A DNA stretch of 64,000 bases from Verticillium longisporum (taxonomy: Eukaryota; Ascomycota; Sordariomycetes; Glomerellales; Plectosphaerellaceae). Location of the stretch: assembly GCA_019188255.1 (NCBI GenBank), contig JAETXT010000012.1, positions 1,674,001 to 1,738,000 on the forward strand, read 5' to 3'. Below are positions 1 to 11,416 of the stretch, one piece after another (position 1 is the first letter of the stretch; the number at the start of each line of letters is the position of its first letter). A program made the translations under genes and the position numbers. Below the pieces are notes generated by a model. The model was not told where the DNA came from and made no database searches. It worked only from the letters and a program-made list of their open reading frames with translations.

Positions 1-1287
1 TCGTTTTGACTGTCGTTGTCGTCATGGGAATGTAAATCAGGCGTTCCGGCTTTCCATGGCCATCGTCGAGTCCGATTGATATGGACAGAGCCGCCGCCAG
101 GGCTTCATGTGCAATATCCTTGGATGGAAAGTACATTCTGTGGGCTGGTGATTTCGGATCCAGCCGATGAAGATCTACACCGACCTCCTTCATGGAAGCA
201 TTGAGCAAAACTGGCGCAGCATTTGGCTTGACAGTGTCGACCTTTTTGTCAGTCCAACAAAACTAACGGCGAACTGAACTTCCTTGACGCCTCTGAGAAT
301 CGAGCTGACAAATTCCTTCGAGTCGGACACCGTCTGCATGATATCTTCCTCTGTGAGACCCGGGTCGGTGGGTTCGCGCTCGGCCTTCCCAGCAAAGAGG
401 TCAGGCGACTCATTCAGACCAAAAGAAGGCGATCTCTGGGTTCTGCAGCGCTCAAAACGCTGGACGCAAAGGTGAACGTCGTCGTAGGGAATGTGAATGC
501 GGTTCAGCTTGAGGGCAATGGATGCGTCTCTCAGACCGTCCAGAGCCTCGTACAGGAAGCCGTGAATGTTGAGCGTAGCGTAATCTAGGAACTCCAGGGA
601 GTCGTATCCCTCCGCTGTGGAGAGTACGCTCCTGAGAGTCATGAACCAATCAGCCTGCCGTTGCTTCGTTTGCCGGTCGGTACTGAACTGGAAGAAGAGT
701 CGAGCGCGGTCCACCATCTTCCTGCGGGTGTCCACGGCGATGGTGATGCTGCCGCATTGGATATTGCCCACATCCACAATGTTGATCGTCGAATTGGTGG
801 CCACGACATCTACCATGCGCAGCCATTTCACCTGACGATGGATGCGCTTGACGCGGTCCTTCAATTTCATCAAGTGTTTCCACGTCTGGCTCCTCGTGCT
901 CGACGCACCGTTCCGTCGTAGCTTGGGAAGGTTGAGCAGAGGCTTCGACGGAGAGTCGTCCGATTGAGCGTCGGTCTCGTCGGCTGAGCTCTCCTCGGCC
1001 CGTTTTCCCTCGAGTTCTCTGACGTCAATGGTCACAGACAGCTCGCTGATGACGATGCTCAGCCATGTTGGTTGGGAAAATGTAGGTCGGTGGATGGTCA
1101 GGCCCAGACCTCGGATCTCGACCTTGAAGCCATCCTTAAAGGTGTAGGCGAGTCGTCGGAGGGAGAAGTAGCCGATTCGCTGTATCGAGACGCCGGTGAT
1201 GATTCGGATGACGGCGAAGAGAATGAAGGAGGACAGGTAGAGAAGAACGACGACGCCAAAGATGAAGGTCGGATTAAGGAGCGCCAT
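1..1287 (-). CDS. FMP27: FMP27/BLTP2-type bridge lipid-transfer protein, N-terminal part (runs off left edge)
   Basis: Seen: ATG at 1287. Residues 1-30 form a hydrophobic anchor, followed by a conserved-looking stretch (YFSLRRLAYTFKDGFKVEIRGLG) typical of fungal FMP27. The family (SABRE/Hobbit/BLTP2) consists of very large tubular proteins that carry lipids at ER-plasma membrane contacts, so only the first ~425 residues are in this window. The frame is open from 1287 to about 248. There a run of five A (minus strand; 243-247 on plus) must be six A to continue into the family-like sequence (MKEVGVDLHRLDPKSPAH) in the adjoining frame. No GT-AG intron of normal size explains the switch, so I read it as a single-base loss, probably an assembly error. 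Family assignment is from recognition, not alignment. Confidence 0.82.
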
Positions 1288-2893
1288 GTCGGCCGGCAGC
1301 AGAGGCCAAGAGGGGTCCTAGCCTGGGGCGTGAGCCAGCTGTTGTTCGAGGGGAGATCGTAGGGCTGAGTCGGTAGGCGTAGGTTTGTGAGGTCACGAAA
1401 GTACCACGTCCGACGTATTATGTTGGCCTCTGGACCGCATCGTGTACCATGTTCGAAAGTCTAGGTCGGCTGTACTCGATATCAATGAGGTTCGTCGTTA
1501 TGAGGTCGTGAGCTTTGGGTGGAAGCTTGTAGTGGCGTCGCAGAAGGGACGGGAAGCGAGGTGGGATCTAATCATCTGGGGTTAGTTAGCTGGCCAAGGA
1601 GCGAGGATCAGGGCAGACGCATGTCTACGCATGCGCGCAGATAAAATGCGCTAGGAAGGATAGGGCGGCATGCGTAGCCGAGGAGAGAACGAACGCACCA
1701 AAGGATTGCGACGGCAGCACGGGACGATGGAATGGACAAGAAGGGCTGCGATAGCAAAGCATACAGAGAAATGAAATTCGGGATACGCGGATGGTAGATG
1801 GCGTACGCGCGATCAGAGGTAGGCCAGACCTCAACAGGGAGATGAAGATCTGGATTGACATTGGCCTGGCCCATCGACTGGCACCAACACTGGCCTCATT
1901 GGCTGCAAGCTTGACAGTGACAATAGCGGGGCACGTGGGTGGGATGGGACGTACCACACGCGGGGAGGACCCCAAGTGCCCCAAGCTTCCGCCCCCCCCC
2001 TCACCCCTCTGGATGTCCCAAACAACATAGCATGGCTGAAGCTCAGAGTCATGTCATGGGGTTTAGGTTTCACCAGGGAGGCCAGTCGAGACCTTACTTT
2101 ATCGGCCGAGTCACTGTGGCTCAGAAGCTGTGAAGTTTGGCTGCAAAGGGAAGAGCATTATCCGCGATGAGCAAGTGAGTGCGTGCCCCCGGAAACAAAA
2201 TGGCACAGAAGTCATTCGTGCAGCGGACTTCCTGCACGTCGCCCACTCAGTCACGCACTGCACCTCAACGTCGTCGGTCAGGTTACATCTGCAGATAGTG
2301 TTGATCCATCGTTGAGCTGACACTTTGTTCCAGAAGACGATCGACAGGCGATCTCACGAAGATTGTTAGCAGTTGGCGGTCCAGACATGAAGCCCAACGC
2401 GCGCTCCCTTGGACCACTTTCTCACGGTAGTACCCCCACGTCCGGATTGATGCTTCACAATCGCATGGTAGACCCGATTCAAGTCTGATTGACAACTCCC
2501 ATGTACCTACCTAATTCGGAAACCATGGTGGCCACAAGCACACGATACTCGTCAATGCACATCCGTCCGCCTCAGAGCTATGCGTATCGATCCCCTCTAA
2601 ACCCTTAAATTAAATGTCGTTCCGTTGCTTCTTTTGATCCTGTCGATCATGCTCTTTGCAAAATTGCGATGTCGTTCGCTCCTTTAAGCATAGGTATGGT
2701 ACAGATGGTGTGATATACAGTACAGCGAAATTGTCTGGCCTGCTGCGGCCAATCATCCTCGTCGCGCCCAATGGCAGATTGCCCACAAGTTTGGGCCCGT
2801 CTTTCTCTCTGCCTGTCCTGCTGTAGATGATGGGGTTGAGACCAATCCATTGAACAGCATCCCATATCGAGAGTGTATTCCCCCCTGATTCCT
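1288..2893. other. intergenic region, no gene seen
   Basis: Upstream flank of FMP27 and 3' flank of the small membrane-protein gene. Short open frames on both strands show no recognisable domain and most lack an ATG at a sensible position. A C-rich run lies near 1990. Nothing else is supported. Confidence 0.6.
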
Positions 2894-3711
2894 TCAAGCG
2901 GCTTTCGGGCTCGCATCGTCAACTGGTGGCGGCAATGGTTCGTTCCCTGCCTCTTGATGGGAGGCCCAGAGCTCAGCAATCTTGTCATCAATGAGGGCGA
3001 TTTCCGTATCAATGCGTAGAACTTTCTCGTCCATGAGGTGTCGGTACTCATCGTCGGTGAGCTTCTTGAGAGGACTCCATTTTGACTGGAGGATACTCTT
3101 GCTGTTGGGGTTGGCGGGCGCGTTCACAACGCTGTTGGTGAAAAGCTGGCCTATACCACCGGCGAGTGAAAATATGATGAAGCCAGGCAAGATATTCCTT
3201 GGACCGCCTAAGACGCCATATCAGCACGAGTGTCTTGGCTGCACCATGCGCCGGGTTGCACTACTTACGGATGAGACCGCCAACGGCGCCGGCGGTGCCG
3301 CCAGCCAGTGCACTCGCTTTGGTCCTGTCAGTCTTGTTGATGACTGCTTCACCTCCCCACGCCTTGACGGCGACTGTCCTGGACACTGACTGTGGTCAGC
3401 AAGGCTTGCCCATGAAGGCAGGTGACGTCCGACATACACCAAAATGTTGATCCAAGGGTGAACCACTGTATGCCGGACGCGATGCCGAACAACGCCGGTG
3501 AGGCATCGCGTATGATGCCCGCCGTAATGCCAGTGAATACACCAGCCGCACCTTTGGACAGAGTCAGTATTGTTTGAGCGCGGAACTTCATATAGGTACC
3601 TGTCAATCCGCCAACTTTGATTGAAGGCACAACGACATCGATCAGCTCTGGAGGCAGCAGACCTCGTCGAGCCTTGGTCCGGGCCTGCGACGTGCTGTCA
3701 TTCTCAGCCAT
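2894..3711 (-). CDS. conserved fungal membrane protein, possibly Tim17/22/23-like, function unknown
   Basis: Four exons on the minus strand: 3711-3600, 3551-3438, 3385-3269 and 3207-2894. Introns are 48, 52 and 61 nt. Splicing gives 218 residues in one frame with ATG at 3711. Seen: an N-terminal PPELIDVVVPSIKVG segment, two or three glycine-rich hydrophobic stretches (AGVFTGITAGIIRDASP; ALAGGTAGAVGGLIRGPRN; IIFSLAGGIGQLF) and a charged C-terminal tail (about residues 160-218). The glycine-spaced helices with an RGPR element recall the Tim17/Tim22/Tim23/PMP24 fold of mitochondrial and peroxisomal membranes, but this is an inference from pattern only. I recall similar fungal proteins without an assigned function. 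Confidence 0.72.
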
Positions 3712-4318
3712 GCTGCAGCAAATATGGGAGTCGAGGCAGCGATGATGCCTCCTCACTGAGCTGTCATGGCTCGCTCAACGGGCATGCAGTCGGTACTAGT
3801 CGAGGTACCTTAGGTAGGTGAGCCTGGAGTGTGCATTCGTCAAAGGCGAGGGCGGTACTGCACTGGCTTGGCGTGGTCCAAGCATGGAGCAAATCACGGG
3901 TTTTCCCGGGGACCGAGCCGTGGGGCCCGCGCGTTGGAGGAAGGCGGACCTCGAGCGACGCTAATCCCGACCAGGCTAGCTCCGCCCACCTTCGAATTTT
4001 GAATCCCTCACACAGCCTGGATCGCCCTCTGGCTGGGAAAAGTTTCCTTCGCCTTTGCCTTTGCCTTTGCCTTTCGCTTCCTGAGGACCAGACCCAGACC
4101 CAGCGCCTACAACCTCCTGGGCTGCCATCCTCGCACCACGACTTTGATATCGTCACCAACGCGACTTTTCCGGCGACTCGAGCACCCCTCCTCCCCCCGC
4201 CGCCGAATCTCCCGACTTCAGTGACCTCCAACGGACGTCAAATCCCTCGGTCGTCCTGTCAGCGCCTGCCTAACGCGCATCGATCCATCTCGTTGCGCGT
4301 CGCCCTCTAACCGCAATC
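3712..4318. promoter_or_regulatory. divergent promoter region with TTTGCC microsatellite
   Basis: About 600 bp between the small membrane-protein gene (-) and the eIF4B gene (+). It holds a palindromic GGTACCTTAGG-type motif near 3805-3816 and a (CTTTGC)n tract at about 4048-4072, followed by pyrimidine-rich DNA running up to the eIF4B start. The promoter role is inferred from position. Confidence 0.5.
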
Positions 4319-6529
4319 ATGGGTGCGTTTTTACCCCCCTCTTCATCATCATCATCAACCTCGATGCCACGACAACCTTGGCTTGCGATCGCTACCCTCG
4401 CCCAACATGTTGCCGACACTAACCTTCGAATAGCTCCTAAGAAGAAGGAAGCCCAGAAGATGTCGCTTGGCGACTTCCTCCACGATGAAAGTCAGTTGCA
4501 TCCAGCGATTGTGATTGTGGTCCCCCCCTCCCATCTCAATAATACGGCAATCTCGACCTTCGGTACTTCGGTTGCTTCTTGAGATGGCGTGCTCCTTTGG
4601 ACCGCAACTCGAGACCAAATGACTGACCAACACAAAACAGCTCTTGGAGGATCCTGGGCCGACGAGGTTGAAGACACCTATGGTGAGTGGGCGTGCTTTC
4701 TTTCTACTCATCTCCCGCAGCCTCGCTAACCACCACATAGCTGGTGCGTTACTTTGCGCCCGCTGGCCCTTCCCATACTGTCCCACGCATGCTAACCACC
4801 TCACAGTTGTCGGCACCCAAGCTCTCCCTGCCGCCGAGCGCCGTACCGGCTACGGCGCCGGCTCCAGCACTGGCTGGGGCAGCAACGAGCGCAGTTCGTT
4901 GCCCCTCTTTCGTCCCGCTCCTGTTTGCTGTTTGCACATGATTAACCCCTTCCTAGGCTATGCCCCGCGCGAGAACTTCGGTGGCCCCCAAGCTTCCCGA
5001 GAAGCCCCCTACACCGCTCACCTCGGCAACCTTTCGTACGACGCCACCAACGACACCGTCAACGAATTCTTCGCCGGCTGCGAGATCATCAGCGTCCGCA
5101 TCATTGAGGACCGTGAGCAGATGCGCCCCAAGGGTTTTGCCTATGCCGAGTTCGCTACTATCGACGGTCTGAAGAAGGCCCTTGAGCTCGACGGCGAGAA
5201 CTTTCAGGGCCGTACCATCCGCGTCAAGATTGCGGATCCCCGTGAGTCGCTCCGCCTGCCCCACCTGTAGCATATCATGACTGACTCCTTTCAGCTCGCA
5301 ACGATGGACGTGGCGGCGATTCCAACCGTGACTTGAGCGACTGGTCGCGCAAGGGTCCCCTGGCCGACCTTCCCGGCCGTGGTGGAAACGATCGTGGTGG
5401 TGACTTCGGAGAGCGCCGTGGTCCCCGCGAGCCTCGTGAACCTCGCGAGTTCGCCCCTGACGATGGCAAGGTTCGCGACTTTGGCAACTGGGAGCGCAAG
5501 GGCCCCCTGGCTCCTGCACCACAGCCGGAGCGCTCTGGCCCCCGCGAGGGAAGCCACTCTGGAGAGGCTGGTCTCGGAGCCCGTTCCGAATCCTACCGCG
5601 GTGGTGACCGCCGACAGTCTCCTGCCACTTGGGGTGAGGGCCAGAACCTCCCTCCCCGTCAGGAGGGTCAGCGTGCCCCTCGCCACGACAGCGTCGACCG
5701 CCCGGAGCGCGAGCCCCGCGAACCCACCGCTGCCGAGAAGGATAACCAGTGGCGCGCCGGCATGCGCCCTGACGCCTCCAAGGAGCAGTCTCGCGACGGC
5801 AGCGAGGCCCCCAGCTCCCCCTCGGCTGCCCCTGCTGCGGCCGTCGCCCCCGCTGGCCGTCCGAAGCTCAACCTTGCCAAGAGGACTGTCTCTGAGGCTC
5901 CCGAAGTCCTTTCCCCTTCCGCCACCTCCGACGCCAAGGCCAGCCCCTTCGGTGCCGCACGACCTATCGACACTGCTCAGCGCGAGCGCCTGATCGAGGA
6001 GAAGAGGCTTCAGCAACTCCAGGAGAAGCGCGAGGCCGACGAGAAGGCCAAGGAGGACAAGCGCCTCGCGAAGGAGGCTGCTGCCAAGGAGGCCGCCGAG
6101 AAGGCTGAGGAGGAGGCTGCCAAGGCCAATGATGCGCAGGCCGCCCCTGAAGAGGCAGAGGAGGCCCCGAAGGAGGGTGAGCAGGCCGACGCCGCTGCTG
6201 CCCCCTCTGATGAGAAGATCCCCATCCGATCCAAGGGACCCCGCGAGGGTGCGCCGCCCATCAAGACCCGCCCCTCCGATGGCGGTAACTGGAGGTCGGC
6301 CTCCAGCGATCTCAAGTCGCCTCGCGGACCTCCAACCGGACCTCGCCGTGGAGGCGGTGCCCCTGCTCGTGGCGCTCGCAACGAGGGCCCCCGCCCTCCA
6401 CGAGCCAACGGCTCTCCCTCGAACCGTGGTCCTGCAAGCCCCGACGCTGCTGAGGCTCCCGCTGTCGATGCCGACGGCTGGACCACTGTTGCGCCTGTCA
6501 GCAAGGGTCGTCGTGGCGGACGTGCCTAG
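4319..6529 (+). CDS. TIF3: eukaryotic translation initiation factor 4B-like RRM protein
   Basis: Seven exons: 4319-4322, 4434-4490, 4641-4682, 4741-4743, 4807-4893, 4957-5241 and 5295-6529; 570 residues. Seen: lysine-rich start (APKKKEAQKMSLGDFL), a GGSWADEVEDTY box, one RNA-recognition motif at about residues 80-160 (HLGNLSY as RNP2, KGFAYAEF as RNP1), then long Arg/Gly/Pro-rich repeats with DLSDWSRKGPLA and FGNWERKGPLA, a Lys/Glu/Ala coiled stretch and an RG-rich tail. This matches fungal eIF4B (TIF3/Sce3), which stimulates eIF4A helicase activity in cap-dependent initiation. The first exon is only ATGG and exon 4 is only CTG. Both flanking introns carry a complete donor, a GCTAAC branch site and an acceptor. 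Skipping the CTG exon also keeps the frame. Confidence 0.88.
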
Positions 6530-7410
6530 GTGGCATGGTGTAGATAATACCCCTACCCGGCCCGATACCCGAAATGCCTTTTCCCACCCCTCTCACGACG
6601 CGAGGCTTCTCAGTCCCCTACCCTCAAAATGTGCTTTGTCAAAAGCGTTCGCTGGATGCTGGTCCGCCCCAACAGAGCGGATCGGATTTCGGGCGAAAGA
6701 ATGTCTGTCTGCCCTTGGCAGTTTGATCTTCACTCGAATATCGACTGTGCCAAAGCTGCAGACGCCTTACGGCCTTCTACGGAGTTATGACGACGGAAAA
6801 GGTTGCCCGCATCCTCGGACGCGCTTTTCCCCTCCCTTATCACGGCCCTTGTTGCTTTTTGATTCGACTGCTCGCTCTTTTCTTTCTTGGCCCCTCCCGC
6901 TTGCACCTGACGAAAAAGAACCTCTCTCCAACTCATGATGCGCGACATTAGACGGTGGAATGTTATGGGAGGGTTTGGCACTGGCTTTTTCTGATCTTGT
7001 TTCCTCCCCCGCGCCGCACTGGTCTGATCATGTTCCCTTTTTGTCCGGTAGGCCGACTGGTGTTGCCCGTGGACGAAGAGAAAAAGAGGAGGGCATGTTC
7101 CTTCTGCTTGATTCCTGTTTGTTTTTTCCTTTCCTCTCTCGGGGTTTCTCAGCGGCGTCACAGGCCGATGGTTATTAGCATGGCGAGGGGGGTCGGAGGC
7201 AGGAAACACGGGAGGCGTCGTTTGGGCGAGGAATCTAGTGTGCGCGGGGCCTTTGGGAGGCTCATCGATAGACACGGACCTACCCGCGAGACAAATGATG
7301 ACAGTTGAACTTCACATGTTTGTATGGTGACACTGATGACTACAGTGTTGAAACGGATATCCTTGCATTCCTTTTTTCCCCCTTAGTCTGACTATCGAAA
7401 GAGCATTTCA
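6530..7410. other. intergenic region between convergent genes
   Basis: 3' flanks of eIF4B (+) and EFL1 (-). T- and C-rich runs are present; open frames here show no recognisable family. Nothing else is supported. Confidence 0.6.
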
Positions 7411-10400
7411 CTACCTCTTCAGGGTCTTCTGCTTCTGCGCATCGGTCGCCACGTTGCGACCCTCGACGAGGAGGCCCTTCTTCTTGCGGATCGCGTCCAT
7501 GTACCTCTTGGCCACGTTCTCCTTGTCGCCAAACTCGCCCAGGTCTTCGAGATCGTCTTCCGTAAAGGGCACCCAGAAGGGGTCCTCGTCCAGAATCTCA
7601 AACCCGGCAAAGATGAGCTGCGGCTGAGCGGCGCCCGAGGTCCTCTTGCGCATCTCGTCCGCGAACCCAAAGGACTCGGCGACGGGCAGCACAGACGCAA
7701 TGGTGAAGAAGGGGTGCCCTCCTTCATGGCCTCGGAGAGGACGCGGCCGCGGCGGCGCGTGAGGACGTCGTACACGCGGCCGAGCACCTCTGTCGAGGCC
7801 TGGATCTCGACCGTGTAGATGGCGAGCAGCAGGCGCGGCGACCAGTCGAGCATGCCGCTGTGGATGGCGTTGGACGTCGTCTTGAGGACTTCGCCTGTGA
7901 GGCGGGCGGACGACGTGGGCGCCTCCTCGGTCTCGTGGATCGTGACCTCTTCGATCGTGACGGCGATGCCTTGGACGGGTTCGTGGCAGAGAGGGCCCTG
8001 GGCCACGGCGAGCTGGAAGGCGTACGTGAGCTTGTCGGCCAGATGGGCAGGGCGTAGGGACTCGTCGGCAGTGGTTGCGGCGACATCGCGGTCCATGGCA
8101 TCGGATGCGAAGAGATGTTGGAGAATGCCGTCCGAGGTCCCATCAATGAGAAGGTTGGGGCCTGTCCGGCGCGGGCCGAACGCGGCGATCCTTTCAACCG
8201 TGTTCTTCCAGGCCTCGCGGCCCTTGCCAGACTCGAGTTGGGCCTGGAGCTGCTCCTTGAATTCGTCTTGCGACAGGGTCTTTCCGGCGGCCACGTCGGT
8301 GTCAATGTCGGCCTCTTCAGCTTGCGTCTCCTCGCTGGCGCCATTTTCGACCTTGCGGTCGGTGTACAAGCGCTTGATGCATTCGCTGTTTTTCGAGAGG
8401 AAGTCGGTCACCTTGGCAGGCAGGGGTCGAACACGGAGCTTGACGGACACCTGCTTGGACGATGTCACACCGACCACGACACCACGGCCGAGGTCCTTGT
8501 TCGCAGGCGGACGCATCTCCTCCGCCTTGACAATGGTCTCGCGGTACGGCACGATGGGGGCGCCAGCCTGGATTTCGCAGTGGGCAAATCGATCCTGGAG
8601 ATCCGTGATACATCTCTCAAGATGAAGTTCGCCTGCCGTCAGGAGAACGTGCTCTCCGCTGCTGAACTGCTCGTACTCGGCGCATGGGTCGCTCTGCACA
8701 AGCAATCGCAGGCCATGGATCATCTTGTCGAGATCAGCAGGGTTGACAGGCTCAAGAGCAACGCGAACAATGGGCTTGCCTAGCGTGTTGACGCCAGCAA
8801 GGTTGACAGCGCCTTCCAGTCGACTACACAAGGTTCCGGACTTGAGAATGTGGCCCTCCAGTCCTCCAATACCAAACACAACGCCCGCCGGTACAGAGTC
8901 GAGAGCCTCCAGACTCCTGCCCATCAGCATGTATAAGGCGGTTACCGTGATCTTGTGCGGCTCAGGGGAGTGTGGATTCGCAGGCGACCACTTGGGAGGT
9001 ATGACATAAAGCTCATCGCCGACAGAGAGCGTGCCGGAATACATGCGCGCAAAGCCAATCAGATGCTCTGGGTCCTCTTCCTTCTCTTCTTGCTTCGGAG
9101 CGTAGTTGTCAAGGTCGACTTCCTCGAGTGCGGTACCAAGGTCGTTGACGGCATTGTCGCCACCGACTGCAGCTTGAGCCCGAGCCGCTTCGGCACGCTT
9201 CTTCCTCGCGAGTTCTCGTGCTTCTTCTGGGCTAAGCTGTCCCGCACGTCGCTTGTTCTGCGGAAGTTCGCTTTCTGGGATGGAGACCATTTTACTGACG
9301 TAGGCGACGATAGGGTCTGACTTTTCCGTCTTGAAGGACACCATTGCATCCTTGACATCGTCGCTGACATGATCGCCACCAGGGGATTCTTGAATCATCT
9401 CGGGAAGTCTTGCAGCTTGGGCGACTGGCGGTGCGGGCAGTGACTCAATGACAGAGACAAGCAGGGCTGTAGACAAAGGCAGCCATGCGGCGAATACGGC
9501 GCTCTGCACCAACCTTGGGTCTCTGCTTCGCATGATGTGAGGGGGCAAAGTCAGGTTGAGGGACTTGGTGATCTTTTCCAGCAGCGCTGGGTCTCCCTTT
9601 CCATGATCTCCGCCTGTCGTGGCCTGGTAGACGGCCCAAATGGGCTCAAGAACAAGCTGCACGAACATGGCCTTGAGGTTGCGACCCTTGAGATGCTTTG
9701 GGCCGAGAATCTTTTTTGTCTTCGGATCCAGGTAGAAAGAGCCCCAGAGGACCTTTTCCATGATACCGCGCTTGATACCCAGCTTCTTCTCGTACAAACT
9801 GGCAAATTGACGAACGGTAAATGCCCAGCCGTCTACGGCGCTGCCAAAAATGACGTTGTTGCGTTCTGGAGCGAAATAGAGGTCCTCGTCGTCGCGCTCC
9901 TCAAACTGAAGCTCGCCGGCGTCATTGATCCGTTCTGCGATGCCAGACTCTTTCTCAGCAGCAGCCTTAACCCTCTCGTCCATCCTCTCGCGCCAGTTGA
10001 GATCCTCTTCCATTCTCTCGCCTTGGAAGAAGCTTCCCAGCACAGCGTTGACCTGTTCCAGGAGTTTGCTGAGATGGACATATGCCTCGTTTGGCGTCAT
10101 CTTGAGTTCGGTGATGAGTCGGTCAATTTTGTTGAAGACGAGTAATGGCTTCAACTTTTCGATCCAGGTCTGGCGTAGTACTGTGACTGTTTGACTGCAG
10201 ACACCCTCGACAACATCGACCAAAACGACAGCGCCGTCACACAGTCGAGATGCTGTGGAGACTTCACTGCTGAAGTCAATGTGGCCAGGTGAGTCGATGA
10301 GGTTGATGAGGTACTCCTTGGCTTCCGGTGCCGCATCTGGGGCGTTTCTCCTGAGCATAGAGAAGTAGAGTGAGATGGCGGAGGACTCCATGGTGATACC

Positions 10401-10647
10401 GCGAAGTTGTTCATCAGGCCTGGAGTCTAAGTAGCGGATCTTACCCGCGAGCTTTGGTGAAATGATGCCATTTGTGGCGAGGAGAGCGTCTGTGAGCGAT
10501 GTCTTTCCGTGATCAACATGTGCCAGGATGCAAATCTATGGCTGTCAGTTGGAGCCTCGACGGACGAGGGAAAAACTGGCATACATTTCGGACATCGCTG
10601 GAATGTCTTTGCAAGCTGGCCAGCTTTTCTGATGAGACGACCGGCAT
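7411..10647 (-). CDS. EFL1: EFL1/RIA1 ribosome-assembly GTPase, one frameshift near the C-terminus
   Basis: Two exons, 10647-10585 and 10535-7411, about 1062 residues once a lost base is counted. Seen: G1 (AHVDHGKTS), the switch region (RGITMESSAIS), G3 (DSPGHID), G4 (NKID), then EF-2-like domains II-V with an insert rich in Lys/Glu. EFL1 is a cytoplasmic GTPase that with Sdo1/SBDS releases eIF6/Tif6 from pre-60S subunits; the length fits the family. The frame breaks at 7711-7714, where a run of four G on the plus strand (C on the coding strand) needs five. Downstream, the proper C-terminus (LPVAESFGFADEMR...FWVPFTEDDLED) is intact in the next frame to a TAG at 7411. The start at 10647 is chosen because exon 1 joins into ICILAHVDHGKT. 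Confidence 0.9.
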
Positions 10648-11416
10648 TGTGAGGGGGTGCCCTGAGGACAAGTCGAAGAGCTTGCTCGCTGGGATGGTGC
10701 AAGGGGGGGTATCAAATGAGCCTCGGGCGTAGGTAGCACTGAGCTGGAGAGGATATTGATAAGTGATTTGCCGATATATAAGCTCCTTTGCCGAGAGATG
10801 AATTGTGTAAGTAAGAAGTAAGATCAAGGTTATCGATGGATCTTGTCGTGACTAATTCACCGAATGCATGTCATGCGCCTGATGGCAGCCCAATAAGATG
10901 CGTTGGTCAACAGCCCTTTCAAGCACAGAAGAGTCCCCAAAGACTAACAAGTTGACAAAAATGAGCCCTGCAGTGTGGTCCGTTCTGATCCAAGAAATAG
11001 TGGTAAGGCCGGATGGCGAAAATAGTCGCGTTTCTCATGATAAAATGCACAGGATGAGCCAGAGTGACGACAGCAACCGACCCCGCCATTTACCCCTCTA
11101 TCCGCGTTAAAATCTTCTTCTGCATAGGTGCATGCCCGGCAGGTGCAATCCCTGCTGAGGGGCACTGTGGCTGACGCGGATGTCCCGCTCTCTATTGGCT
11201 CCAGCCACTCGCTAGCAAATTTCTGGGCAACGGTAGAAACCAGCCTATGGCGCCTGAACCCTAATACCGCTCAAAACTTCGCACGCCAGATTCGCACGTA
11301 TCGCCGCCCGTCGCCAGATACCCCCCTCTTCCTCCGATCCGACTCCCGACGACTCCCCCCCCTCCCCGCAAACCCAGCCAGATCCCATCGAACGAAACGC
11401 AGGCTTCTTCGACAAG
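10648..11416. promoter_or_regulatory. divergent promoter region between EFL1 and eIF3l
   Basis: Shared upstream region of two translation-related genes on opposite strands. The last ~150 bp before 11417 is C-rich and pyrimidine-rich, as in other fungal 5' leaders. No tRNA or other gene was recognised. Confidence 0.5.

Noticed and set aside
226..251. A 26-nt GT-AG intron as an explanation for the FMP27 frame switch
   Set aside because: Far below the shortest introns in this window, and it would delete the conserved FVGLTK stretch.
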